Positions 8,328-16,671 of a stretch of 64,000 bases of DNA are shown in pieces. Under the pieces are notes generated by a model, which ran no database searches, was not told where the DNA came from, and saw only the letters and a program-made list of their open reading frames with translations. The position numbers and the translations under genes were made by a program. This DNA comes from JAOPZW01 sp963789015 (lineage in GTDB: Bacteria > Actinomycetota > Thermoleophilia > Solirubrobacterales > Solirubrobacteraceae), in the NCBI GenBank assembly GCA_963789015.1, contig CAWBIU010000001.1:2046001-2110000 (forward strand). Direction: 5' to 3'. Every line of letters begins with the position of its first letter. Position 1 is the first letter of the stretch.

Positions 8328-9341
8328 TCAGTCTCCGTTCTTCATCTTGCGCGTGTCGCGCGGCTCGAGGTAGGGCTCACGGTCCGCGGGCTGGCCCGCG
8401 GCGATCTGGCGGCCGCGCTCGAGCTCCGCGTTGAACTCCGCGCCGAGCAGGATCACCACGTTGGTGATCCACAGCCAGACGAGGAAGACGATCACGCCGC
8501 CGAGGCTGCCGTAGGTCTTGTTGTAGGACGCGAAGTTCGAGACGTAGAAGGCGAACAGCGCCGACGCGATGATCCACAGGACGACGGCCAGCAGCCCGCC
8601 CGGGCTGACCCACTGGAACTTCGGGTGCTTGACGTTCGGCGCCGCGTAGTACAGCAGCGCGAACATGAAGCTCACGACGAGCACGAGCACCGGCCACTTG
8701 GCGATGTCCCAGATCTGGACGGCGGTGTCGCCGAGGCCGACGACGTTGCCGACGGTCTTGGCCAGCGGGCCGGTGAGGACGACGGCCAGCGCGCTGATGG
8801 TGACCAGCACCAGGGTGAGGACGGTGACGGCGACTCGCAGCGGGATCGTCTTCCAGACCGGCCGGCCCTCCTCGACGTCCCAGATCGCGTTGGCCGCCCG
8901 CATGAACGCGCCGATGTAGCCGGAGGCCGACCAGATCGCGCCGGCGAGGCCGATGAAGAACACGAGCCCGGCGGCGCCCTGGCTGCGCTGCAGGTTCTCG
9001 ACTGCGCCGCGCACGATCTCCGTGGCGGGGCCGGGGGCGAGCTGGCCGACGTTGTCGACGACCGCCTGCGTGGTCGACTGGCCGGCGAGGCCGAGCAGCG
9101 ACACCAGGACGAGCAGGGCGGGGAAGATCGACAGGATGGCGTAGTACGTCAGCGCCGCGGCCCAGTCGCCGAGGTTGTCGTCGCCGTACTCCTTGATCGT
9201 TCGCTTGAGGACGCCGAGCCAGGACCGCTTGGGCAGGTCGGTGGGCTCCTCGGGCGCGGGGCGTGGCTCGTGCGCGTCGCCGGACCCGCGCGCGAAGCGC
9301 GCCTCGTCCTGCTCGGCCGACGTGCGGTCGTCGCGGGCCAT
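8328..9341 (-). CDS. YihY/virulence factor BrkB family membrane protein
   Basis: 337 residues with about six membrane segments. The family-typical start SWLGVLKRTIKEYGDDNLGDWAAALTYYAILSIFPALL appears at about 42-80, followed by the GAIWSASGYIGAFMRAAN block and the TLVLV, LAKWPVLVLVVSFMFALLYYAAPNV and VILLGAEFNAELER blocks. These proteins were once mistaken for RNase BN; their transport role is unresolved. Charged, disordered N- and C-terminal tails flank the core. Translationally close to DUF3618 upstream (two bases apart). Confidence 0.9.
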   Translation of the reverse strand: MARDDRTSAEQDEARFARGSGDAHEPRPAPEEPTDLPKRSWLGVLKRTIKEYGDDNLGDWAAALTYYAILSIFPALLVLVSLLGLAGQSTTQAVVDNVGQLAPGPATEIVRGAVENLQRSQGAAGLVFFIGLAGAIWSASGYIGAFMRAANAIWDVEEGRPVWKTIPLRVAVTVLTLVLVTISALAVVLTGPLAKTVGNVVGLGDTAVQIWDIAKWPVLVLVVSFMFALLYYAAPNVKHPKFQWVSPGGLLAVVLWIIASALFAFYVSNFASYNKTYGSLGGVIVFLVWLWITNVVILLGAEFNAELERGRQIAAGQPADREPYLEPRDTRKMKNGD

Positions 9342-9343
9342 GG

Positions 9344-9655
9344 CTAGCGGCGCGAGATCCGGCCGGCGAGGAAGCCGCCCACGAACGCGGCGACGGCAGC
9401 GACCGGGATCGGGTTCTCCCGCGCCTTGCCGGTGATCTGCGTCGCCGCCGAGCCGGCGCTGTCGGGCGTCGACTCGCGGGCGCGGCCCATGACCTGCTCG
9501 CGCTTGCCGGTGACGTTCTGCTTGACCTCGGCGACGCGCTCCTTCGCGCGCGTCTTGACGTCGGTCTTGTCGGCCAGGGCGCCGACGGTGTCGCCGAGCT
9601 CGCGGCGCGTGCGCTCGATGTCGTCGCGCAGCTCCTCGGGGGTCTCCGCGCTCAC
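9344..9655 (-). CDS. DUF3618 domain protein
   Basis: 103 residues from GTG 9655, chosen because AGGAGG sits about eight bases upstream and the GTG overlaps the Holin-X stop by four bases (GTGA). SAETPEELRDDIERTRRELGDTVGALADKTDVK is the DUF3618 signature, followed by a charged coiled-coil-like stretch and a short glycine-rich membrane helix (NPIPVAAVAAFVGGFLAGR). Members accompany Holin-X and YihY genes in actinobacterial envelope-stress operons; molecular role unknown. A longer ATG start at 9688 would overlap the upstream gene by 37 bases. Confidence 0.87.
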   Translation of the reverse strand: MSAETPEELRDDIERTRRELGDTVGALADKTDVKTRAKERVAEVKQNVTGKREQVMGRARESTPDSAGSAATQITGKARENPIPVAAVAAFVGGFLAGRISRR

Positions 9656-10074
9656 TTGCGGGCCTCCTGCGCCTTGCTCTTGACCCATCGGACGTCCTCC
9701 TTCGTGCTGTCGACGGCCTCCTGGGGCACGGGCGGCGTGGCCTGCTGCACCTTGGCCCTACCGCGCAGGGCGAGCACGCCGGCCACCGCGGCGAGCACGA
9801 CGCCCACGATGAGGGCGGCCAGCCATGCGGCCACGGCCGAGGAGAGCGCGAGGATCGCGCACGCGATGAACACGCCCAGCGCGTATGCGCCGAACACAGC
9901 GGCGCCGCCGAACATGCCGGCGCCCAGTCCTGCCTTCTTGCCCTTGTCGAGGACCTCGAGCTTGGCCAGCTCGATCTCCTGCCGGACCAGCGTCGTCGTC
10001 TGGTCGGAGAGCTGCTTGAGGAGCTCGCTCGCCGGACGATCCTTGAGCTGGCCCGTGGCGTTGTCGTCGGCCAT
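9652..10074 (-). CDS. Phage-holin family (actinobacterial Holin-X) membrane protein
   Basis: 140 residues. DRPASELLKQLSDQTTTLVRQEIELAKLEVLDKGKKAGLGAG precedes two strongly hydrophobic helices (GAAVFGAYALGVFIACAILAL and AWLAALIVGVVLAAVAGVLAL) and a charged tail, the standard Holin-X (PF07332-type) architecture. Despite the name these are chromosomal membrane proteins; nothing here suggests a prophage. ATG 10074 has GGAGG six bases upstream. First gene of the minus-strand four-gene set. Confidence 0.85.
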   Translation of the reverse strand: MADDNATGQLKDRPASELLKQLSDQTTTLVRQEIELAKLEVLDKGKKAGLGAGMFGGAAVFGAYALGVFIACAILALSSAVAAWLAALIVGVVLAAVAGVLALRGRAKVQQATPPVPQEAVDSTKEDVRWVKSKAQEARK

Positions 10075-10243
10075 GTGCCGCCTCCGGGAGTCGCTTCCTA
10101 CGTTGCGGCGGCGGTACCCGGGCCTACGCCCCCATGCACGCCGGTGCTCGACTTGGCGCGCCCGCACCCGGTCAGGAGGGGCGGCGCGACGCAGGACGGC
10201 GACGCGGCTGCCGGGGCCGCGTCGCCGACGTGCGTGATCCGCG

Positions 10244-13200
10244 CTAGCGGGTCGAGCCGCCCGGGAGCAGGCGCAGCCGGCGCTCGAGCGCGGTGCGCCC
10301 GAGCTTCGACCTGCTCGGTCCGGCCTGGACGCGGAGCACGTGATCGCCGGCCTTGAGGGCCCGCAGCTCGCGTGCCGTGAAGCGCCACGTGACGGTCAGC
10401 GTGCCGCCCTTGCGCACGTTGACCACGCGGCTGGCGACGAGCTTCTTCGAGCCGCCCTTGGCGCGCAGCAGCGAGAGCCGCAGCACGCGCGTGTCGGACG
10501 GCGCGTCGACGCGGACCTTCAGCCCCGACCGGCGCAGAGCGCCGAGCGTCACCCGGCTCGAGGCCCGCAGGTTGCGCAGGGTGCGCTTGGCGGCGGTGCC
10601 CTTGACGCCCTGGCGCGGGGCGTTGGATGCCGGACGGGCGGCGGGCGTGGCGGGCGGGGACGGCGGGTTGTCGCCGCCCTCACCGGGCTCGGCCACCGGG
10701 CCGTCGGTGATCAGCGTCCCCTGGCCGAGGCAGTCCAGTCCGGGCAGCGGCTTGATCGGGCAGCTCGCGTCGGAGAGGACGCGGGTCAGGCCCCACATGC
10801 CGCCGCGGGTGAACGCCCGGCGGAAGTCGCCGTACCAGAAGTCGCCGACCGTGCGGTCACGGCCGCCGGCGCCGCCGATGACGTTGATGTCGACGGTCTG
10901 CCAGGGGCCGAAGCCCTGGGCGGTGATCTCCTGGCTGCCCGGCAGCGACCAGTCCATGTCCCACGAGAGCCCGCCGAGGCTGAACACGTGCGGCTGCTCG
11001 CTGCCCGGGGCGGACAGGACGTGGACCTTCATCGGGTCGCCGGCGTACGCCTTGAGGACCGGCGTGCGCGGCGTCCGGGCGAACGCGTCGTCCTTGCCGT
11101 CGTCGACGGGCTCTGAGCGGTAGTTGACGAGGGCATGCTTCTCGACCTCGACCTTGTACGGGGTCGTGTCGCTGCCCAGTCGCGGCTCGTCCTCGCCCCA
11201 CGTCAGCGTGTAGTCGCGGTACGAGCTGCCGCCGGGCACGATCACGTCGACCTGGCTGCCGACGCTCGTGTCGCGCCCGCTCACCGGGTCGCGGTACTTC
11301 GCGCCGGCCGGGCCGATGACGACCGCGCCGTAGAGGCCGTCGACGCCCGTGTCCTCACCGCCGAAGTCGGCGATCGGAGCCGAGCCGATCTTCGTGGAGT
11401 CCGCGTAGAAGCGGTACATCCGCGTCGCGCCGTCGGCGACGGTCTGCTCCGGGTTGAAGCCGGCGTTGATGCCCGACGAGCCCTTGCCGCGCAGGAGCTG
11501 GCCGACGTCGAACGAGACCCGCTCGTCGCCGCCGAGGCGGTTGGTCAGGTTGACCTCGAGGCAGTCGCCCGCCGCCGCGTGGACGACCAGCGGCTCCGGC
11601 TTGACGTTGCCCTCCTCGACCGCGACGGCGATCTCCGACGGCACGTAGGCCAGGTCGTCGCCCTTGTCCGAATCCTCGACGTCGACCGCGCTCACGTTGA
11701 CCGTGCGCTTGGGGGCGCCTGCCGGGCACGGGTTGCCCGCGTCGGCCGGGGCCGGCGGACGCCCGCCGTTCGGCGTCGGGTTCTCCCAGTCGCTGCTCGG
11801 CGCGGTGCGGCCGGGCAGCGCCTGGAGGTCGTCGGAGCGGTTGCCGAGCACGCGCATCAGACCCCACGCGCCCTGGCGGAACCGGCGGCCCACACCGTTG
11901 TGGTACAGGTAGTCGCCCGGCGTGCCCTGCGGTCCGCCCGCGCCGCCGTCGATCACGATCGTCGACTTCTCGGAGACGCCGGCCAGGATCGTGTCGATCT
12001 GCTTGCTCTTGTCGTTGCGGACCTCGGAGCTGAACCGCATCCCGTCGAGCCGGAAGGTGTCCATCAGCGGCCCGATCTGCATCGTCCGGAGGACGACCGG
12101 GTCGTTGGGGTAGGCCTTCGGCAGCGGGGTGAACGGATCCCCGTGGCGGTAGGAGCTGAACAGCAGCGACGCGTCGGAGTCGGCCCCCAGGCGGTCGCCC
12201 CACGGCTCCGCGCGCAGGTTGATCGTCGAGTCGACGCCGTCGACCGTGTCCTCACCGGGCGGCGGGACTGCGCCCGGCGTGCGGCCCGGGTTGTCGTCGA
12301 TCTGGAACATCGCGAACTCGCGGAAGCTGCCGTCGACCTTGCCGGGCAGCAGCGGGTTGTCCGTGCGGATGTCCGCCTGGGTGCCCGAGGCGATCTGCTC
12401 GCCCGTCTTGGGGTCGTGGTACGTGGAGTTCTTGGGCTCGACGATGAACTGGCCCACGAGGCCGTGGCCCCAGTTGTGGATGCCGTCGACGTGGTCGTGC
12501 CAGAACACGTTGTCGAGCAGGACGTCCGGGTACCAGCGCGACTGCACGAACTCGGTGCCCGTCCACTCGTCCTTCGGATGGTCCGCCTTCAGCGGGTCGA
12601 CCAGCTCGATCGTCGCCGTCGAGCCGTTGCGCTCGATGCTCTTGATCGAGTGGACCTCGATCCCTTCGGTGCCCTGCCCGACGGCGATCGCGACGCCGTT
12701 GCGCAGCTTGGCCAGCCGCTCGGCGTCCGCCGGCTCGGGGTTGACGACCTGCAGCGTCGTGTCGCCCTCGGCCGCGTCGGCGGCGAGCTGGACGTCGGCA
12801 TCCATGTAGGGCTTGACGGCCTGGCCGAACTGCATGCCGGTGCCGACGCCGTCGGAGGCCTGCGGGTCGAACTGGACGTGGTGGATGTGCATCGTCGTCA
12901 TCGGGTGCGGCTGCTCCGTGTCGGCGCGCTGCTCGGAGGTCAGCGTGACCGCGATGCAGTCGCCGATGTTGCCGCGGATGGCCAGCGGCTCGGGCGACTT
13001 CTCACCCGTCCCGCCGAGCGACGGCGGGAGGATCTTCTTCTTGTCCTTGGCCAGCGCGAAGATGCGCCCGCCCTCGTCGACCTTGCCCTTGGCCGTGATC
13101 TGGATCGGCATCTGCAGGCTGACGAGGTTGAACTGGCGCACCGGGGCGTTGGCCGGGCACAGCCCGTCCTTGCGGCCGGCCCATGGGCTCGCCTTGCCGG

Positions 13201-15496
13201 GCGTCGGGGCGTCGTCGACGTTGTCGCCGAGCCACGGCGCGCCCGAGTGCTTGTTCGAGGCGAACGGCGCCCGGGAGCCGACCTGCGTGCGCAGCAGCGG
13301 GTAGGCGGGACGGCCGTTGTCCGGGTTGAACAGCAGCGGCGGACGCGTCTTGCCCTCGAAGGTCACCGGCTCGTCGACCGGCAGCAGGCCCGGGTGGCCC
13401 GGCAGGCTGCCGTGCTCGTCGCCCTGGGGCAGGTTCGGCCAGTTCGTCTCCGTCGTCTCGGGCGCGCCCAGGTACAGCGGCTTGCCCGCGTCGGCGTTGT
13501 CGACCTTCCAGTCCCAGACCGAGCCGTCCTCGTCGTTGTCGGGGACGCCGGCGGCCGGGAGCTGCGGCTTGATCCAGTCGTCGACGTTGTCCTTGGAGAT
13601 GGTGCTGCCGTCCGGCATGGTCTTGCCGATCAGGCCGGCCGAGGTCACCGCCGTGGGCGGGGCGGCGCGGTCGGGCATGACGGCGAGGTCGGGCTGCTTG
13701 GTGTCGTAGACCCGCCAGAAGCTCCACATGCCCGCCACGTAGTGCTCGGCGATGTGGCAGTGGAAGAGGAAGTCGCCCGCCGCCTGCTGGACGCCGCCGG
13801 CGCCGCCCTCGATCTCGAGGTCGTAGGACTCACCCGGGCCGAAGGCCTGGGAGTCGAGGCGGGTGGACGGCGAGGAGGCGGTCTTCGGGTGCTTGTTGAG
13901 GCCCGTGTCCTCGTAGTCGTAGGTCTTGTCGAGGTGCGGGTTCAGGCGCCAGCGGATGCCGCCGCCGTGCAGGTGGTAGACGTGGAAGACCTCGGTGCCG
14001 GCGTGCAGGATGCGGATCTTCGAGGGGTCGCCGAGGTAGGCGCGCGGCATCGGCGTCGCCGGGTCGCCGAACGTGTAGGAGTTGTAGGAGAACGCCTTCA
14101 GCTCCTTGCGCTCGAGCCGGTTCATGAACGGCTCGCTGCGGTAGTTCAGCGCCCGCGCGCCCGGCCGGTAGGCCGTGGTGATCGGGTCCTTCATCGGCAG
14201 GTCCTTGCCCTGCTTGTCGAAGACCTTCTCGTCCTCGTTGCCGATCTCGTGGTGCAGGAGCGCGTACTCGCGGAACGCCTTGCGCTTCGGCGGCTGGATG
14301 ATCGCCTCCCAGCCCGACTCGAGCGGCTTGCGCGTCTCCGGGTGCAGGTAGACCGAGCCGCGCGGCTCGACCGACAGCGCGCCGAACAGGCCGTGGGTGA
14401 CCGACTGGCGGTAGCCCGGACCGGGGCGGATGTAGTGGGTGCCCTCGAGCTCGGGGTCGTCGGGCACGTAGAAGCGGTACAGGCGCGTCTCGCCGCGCTT
14501 GGTGCCGGACGGCGCGTTGGCGCCGATCGCGTCGCCCGAGGACTCGATGGCGTGGGCGAGGCCGTCGATGTGGATGCCGTACTCGCCGCCGGTCGCCTCG
14601 TTGGAGAACGCGATCTCGACGCAGTCGCCCATGTTGGCGCGGATGACGAGGGGCTGGATGGCGTCGTCGCCGTGCAGGCCGAGCGAGACCTTCTGCGTGC
14701 GCTCCTGGGCGCGGACGTCGTCGATCCGCTTCGTGAGCGTGAACATCTTGCCCTGCGGGTCGTTGTCGCCGAAGCGGTTGAGCGGGATCTTCACGTCGAG
14801 CGACGTGACGTCGAAGCGCTTGGTCGGCGACGTCGCCGGGCAGGGCGCGCCGGCGCCGGCGCCGGCGGTCGCGATCTCGGCGGCGCCCTGGGCGAAGATG
14901 AAGACCGGCGCGACGAGCACGAGGGCGACGCCGGCCTGGAAGGCGTGGCGCTGGCGCGCGTTCAGCGAGCGCCAGCGTGCGACCTGCGGCTCGGCCCAGG
15001 GCTCGCGGCGCAGCAGGGCGACGGCGACGAAGGCGCAGAGCGGCAGCGTGACGGCCAGCGAGAGCAGCGTGTCGCGCATCAGGTGCAGCGCGTAGGGCAG
15101 CTCGGGCCCGCCGTGGCTTGCGCCGAACAGACCCGCGTGCATCGGACTGCTGGCGCCGAGCGCGAAGGCGCTGGTCAGCGCCACCGAGCCGGCCACGACC
15201 GCGCCCGACAGGCCGGCCGAGAGCTCGGCGCCGTGGCGGCGGATGACCCGGCGGGCGAGCAGGATGCCCAGCCAGACGGCGGTGAACACGAGCGGCAGCG
15301 ACAGCGTCGCGTCGCGCAGCCAGTGGAGCAGGAGGCCCGGCTCGTTGCGCTCGGTCCCGCCCTCGGCCCGGTGCAGCAGGTTCAGCCAGAAGCCGCAGCC
15401 GTAGGCCACGGCGACGGCGAAGGCGAGCACTGCCGAGGGCCGGGCGAGGGTGCGCAGCGGCCGTCGCGAGAACGCCCGGATGAGCAGGTCCGTCAT
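10244..15496 (-). CDS. Giant membrane-anchored multicopper oxidase (three cupredoxin-pair units, about 1,750 aa)
   Basis: From ATG 15496: residues 1-215 hold five membrane segments; then three long repeat units each open with a Cys-Pro-x-x-x-P-x-[KR] block (about 220, 785 and 1235), and a C-terminal tail of about 110 residues resembles wall-associated domains of Thermoleophilia. Copper motifs: H505xxH508xH510, H579-C580-H581xxxH585xxxxM590 in unit 1, and H870xH872 plus H1000xH1002 in unit 2. Together they make one complete type 1 site and all eight His of a trinuclear cluster; unit 3 and the other halves have lost ligands. The order C-terminal pair before N-terminal pair, and the size, recall MnxG/MofA manganese oxidases; that role is a hypothesis. 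Upstream in-frame starts exist at 15577 and 15643. Confidence 0.82.
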   Translation of the reverse strand: MTDLLIRAFSRRPLRTLARPSAVLAFAVAVAYGCGFWLNLLHRAEGGTERNEPGLLLHWLRDATLSLPLVFTAVWLGILLARRVIRRHGAELSAGLSGAVVAGSVALTSAFALGASSPMHAGLFGASHGGPELPYALHLMRDTLLSLAVTLPLCAFVAVALLRREPWAEPQVARWRSLNARQRHAFQAGVALVLVAPVFIFAQGAAEIATAGAGAGAPCPATSPTKRFDVTSLDVKIPLNRFGDNDPQGKMFTLTKRIDDVRAQERTQKVSLGLHGDDAIQPLVIRANMGDCVEIAFSNEATGGEYGIHIDGLAHAIESSGDAIGANAPSGTKRGETRLYRFYVPDDPELEGTHYIRPGPGYRQSVTHGLFGALSVEPRGSVYLHPETRKPLESGWEAIIQPPKRKAFREYALLHHEIGNEDEKVFDKQGKDLPMKDPITTAYRPGARALNYRSEPFMNRLERKELKAFSYNSYTFGDPATPMPRAYLGDPSKIRILHAGTEVFHVYHLHGGGIRWRLNPHLDKTYDYEDTGLNKHPKTASSPSTRLDSQAFGPGESYDLEIEGGAGGVQQAAGDFLFHCHIAEHYVAGMWSFWRVYDTKQPDLAVMPDRAAPPTAVTSAGLIGKTMPDGSTISKDNVDDWIKPQLPAAGVPDNDEDGSVWDWKVDNADAGKPLYLGAPETTETNWPNLPQGDEHGSLPGHPGLLPVDEPVTFEGKTRPPLLFNPDNGRPAYPLLRTQVGSRAPFASNKHSGAPWLGDNVDDAPTPGKASPWAGRKDGLCPANAPVRQFNLVSLQMPIQITAKGKVDEGGRIFALAKDKKKILPPSLGGTGEKSPEPLAIRGNIGDCIAVTLTSEQRADTEQPHPMTTMHIHHVQFDPQASDGVGTGMQFGQAVKPYMDADVQLAADAAEGDTTLQVVNPEPADAERLAKLRNGVAIAVGQGTEGIEVHSIKSIERNGSTATIELVDPLKADHPKDEWTGTEFVQSRWYPDVLLDNVFWHDHVDGIHNWGHGLVGQFIVEPKNSTYHDPKTGEQIASGTQADIRTDNPLLPGKVDGSFREFAMFQIDDNPGRTPGAVPPPGEDTVDGVDSTINLRAEPWGDRLGADSDASLLFSSYRHGDPFTPLPKAYPNDPVVLRTMQIGPLMDTFRLDGMRFSSEVRNDKSKQIDTILAGVSEKSTIVIDGGAGGPQGTPGDYLYHNGVGRRFRQGAWGLMRVLGNRSDDLQALPGRTAPSSDWENPTPNGGRPPAPADAGNPCPAGAPKRTVNVSAVDVEDSDKGDDLAYVPSEIAVAVEEGNVKPEPLVVHAAAGDCLEVNLTNRLGGDERVSFDVGQLLRGKGSSGINAGFNPEQTVADGATRMYRFYADSTKIGSAPIADFGGEDTGVDGLYGAVVIGPAGAKYRDPVSGRDTSVGSQVDVIVPGGSSYRDYTLTWGEDEPRLGSDTTPYKVEVEKHALVNYRSEPVDDGKDDAFARTPRTPVLKAYAGDPMKVHVLSAPGSEQPHVFSLGGLSWDMDWSLPGSQEITAQGFGPWQTVDINVIGGAGGRDRTVGDFWYGDFRRAFTRGGMWGLTRVLSDASCPIKPLPGLDCLGQGTLITDGPVAEPGEGGDNPPSPPATPAARPASNAPRQGVKGTAAKRTLRNLRASSRVTLGALRRSGLKVRVDAPSDTRVLRLSLLRAKGGSKKLVASRVVNVRKGGTLTVTWRFTARELRALKAGDHVLRVQAGPSRSKLGRTALERRLRLLPGGSTR

Positions 15497-15532
15497 GAGA
15501 GGTCTGAGTCCTTGTTCATGGGAGAGCGTGCA

Positions 15533-15557
15533 GGCCCTGGGCATCCCGCCCAGGGCC
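15533..15557. repeat. Strong hairpin between egtD and the multicopper oxidase start
   Basis: GGCCCTGGGC (15533-15542) and GCCCAGGGCC (15548-15557) pair perfectly over ten bases with a 5-base loop. It lies 37 bases before the oxidase ATG on the minus strand and 115 bases after egtD, so it could be the egtBD terminator (no U-run) or a leader structure of the oxidase mRNA. A perfect palindrome GGTCCTAGGACC lies beside it at 15581-15592. Confidence 0.5.
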
Positions 15558-15671
15558 GTCCTTGCACAGGCATCCATGGTGGTCCTAGGACCCTGGTCGC
15601 CCCAGAGCCGACCACGACGGATGCGCTGCGCGATCCCGCACAAGCGTGCGAGACCGCGAAGGCGTGATCGG

Positions 15672-16670
15672 CTATGCGTCTGTTCGCGCGCTCAGCGACA
15701 GCGCGAACCGATCGCCCGGATCGGTGAGCACGTCGGTGAGCGTGAGGCCCGCCGCGGCGAGGTCGCCGGCGAGCCGCTCGCGCGTGAACTTCGCGCTCAG
15801 CTCGGTGCGCATCTCCTCGCGCGCCGCGAACGTCACGTCGAGGTCGAGCGCGGCGATGCGGACGTCCATCGCGCGGGTGGCGCGCAGGCGCAGCTCGATC
15901 CACTCGCGCTCGTGGTCGTAGAAGGCGACGTGCTCGAAGGCGCCGACGTCGAAGTCGGCGTCGAGCTCGCGGTTGACGACGTGCAGGAGGTTCAGGTTGA
16001 ACTCCGCGGTCACGCCCTCCGCGTCGTTGTAGGCGGCCTCGAGGACGACCGGGTCCTTGACGAGGTCGGTGCCGAGCAGCAGCCGGTCGTCGCTGCCCTG
16101 GCGCAGCAGCCGCCCCATGCGGCGCAGCAGCCGGCGGCGGCTGCCGGGCGGGAAGTTGCCGATCGTGCCGCCCAGGAAGGCGACGATCCGCGGGCCGTCG
16201 CACGGCGGCGGGACGTGGCGCAGGTGGCGCTCGAAGTCGCCGACGATCCCGTGCACGCGCAGGCCGGGGAGCTCGTCGACGAGCGCGGCGGCGCACGAGC
16301 GGACCATCGAGTCGGTCACGTCAAGCGGCACGTAGCGGCGCAGCGTGCCCCCGTCGGCCATCGCCCGCAGGAGCAGCCGCGTCTTGGCCGCGGTGCCCGA
16401 GCCGGGCTCGACGAGCTCGGCCGCGTCGCCGACGATCTCGGCCGCCCGCGCCTCGAGGATCGCCCGCTCGGCGCGCGTCGGGTAGTACTCCTCGAGGTCG
16501 CAGATGCGGTCGAAGAGGTCGGCGCCGCGCGCGTCGTAGAAGTGCTTCGGCGGCAGCTCCTTGAACGGCCGCGTGAGGCCGTCGAGGACGTCGTCGGCGA
16601 GCGATCGCTCGTCGCGCGGCCCCAGGTAGGAGCGGACGACGACGGCATCGCCGGTCTCGGTGCCGGGCAT
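15672..16670 (-). CDS. egtD: L-histidine N-alpha-methyltransferase EgtD
   Basis: 332 residues. It trimethylates histidine with SAM to make hercynine in ergothioneine synthesis. Family motifs in order: LTRPFKELPPKHFYDARGADLFDRIC with the FYD block, EEYYPTRAE, LVEPGSGTAAKTRLLL (SAM loop), YVPLDVT, IVAFLGGTIGNFPP, LLLGTDLVKD, AYNDAEGVTAEFNLN and the C-terminal EMRTELSAKFTRE. The start is one base past the EgtB stop, so the pair is translationally coupled. No egtA, egtC or egtE is nearby, suggesting that the sulfur donor and lyase steps are handled elsewhere. Confidence 0.93.
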   Translation of the reverse strand: MPGTETGDAVVVRSYLGPRDERSLADDVLDGLTRPFKELPPKHFYDARGADLFDRICDLEEYYPTRAERAILEARAAEIVGDAAELVEPGSGTAAKTRLLLRAMADGGTLRRYVPLDVTDSMVRSCAAALVDELPGLRVHGIVGDFERHLRHVPPPCDGPRIVAFLGGTIGNFPPGSRRRLLRRMGRLLRQGSDDRLLLGTDLVKDPVVLEAAYNDAEGVTAEFNLNLLHVVNRELDADFDVGAFEHVAFYDHEREWIELRLRATRAMDVRIAALDLDVTFAAREEMRTELSAKFTRERLAGDLAAAGLTLTDVLTDPGDRFALSLSARTDA

Positions 16671-16671
16671 C

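Noticed and set aside
9652..10074. Prophage remnant because of the holin-like protein
   Set aside because: Actinobacterial Holin-X proteins are chromosomal; no integrase, capsid, lysin or attachment repeat is present.
11135..15667. A 1,510-codon open frame antisense to the multicopper oxidase
   Set aside because: High-GC genes leave long stop-free frames on the opposite strand; the translation is Arg/Val/Asp/Ala-rich without motifs, while the minus strand encodes clear copper-binding motifs.
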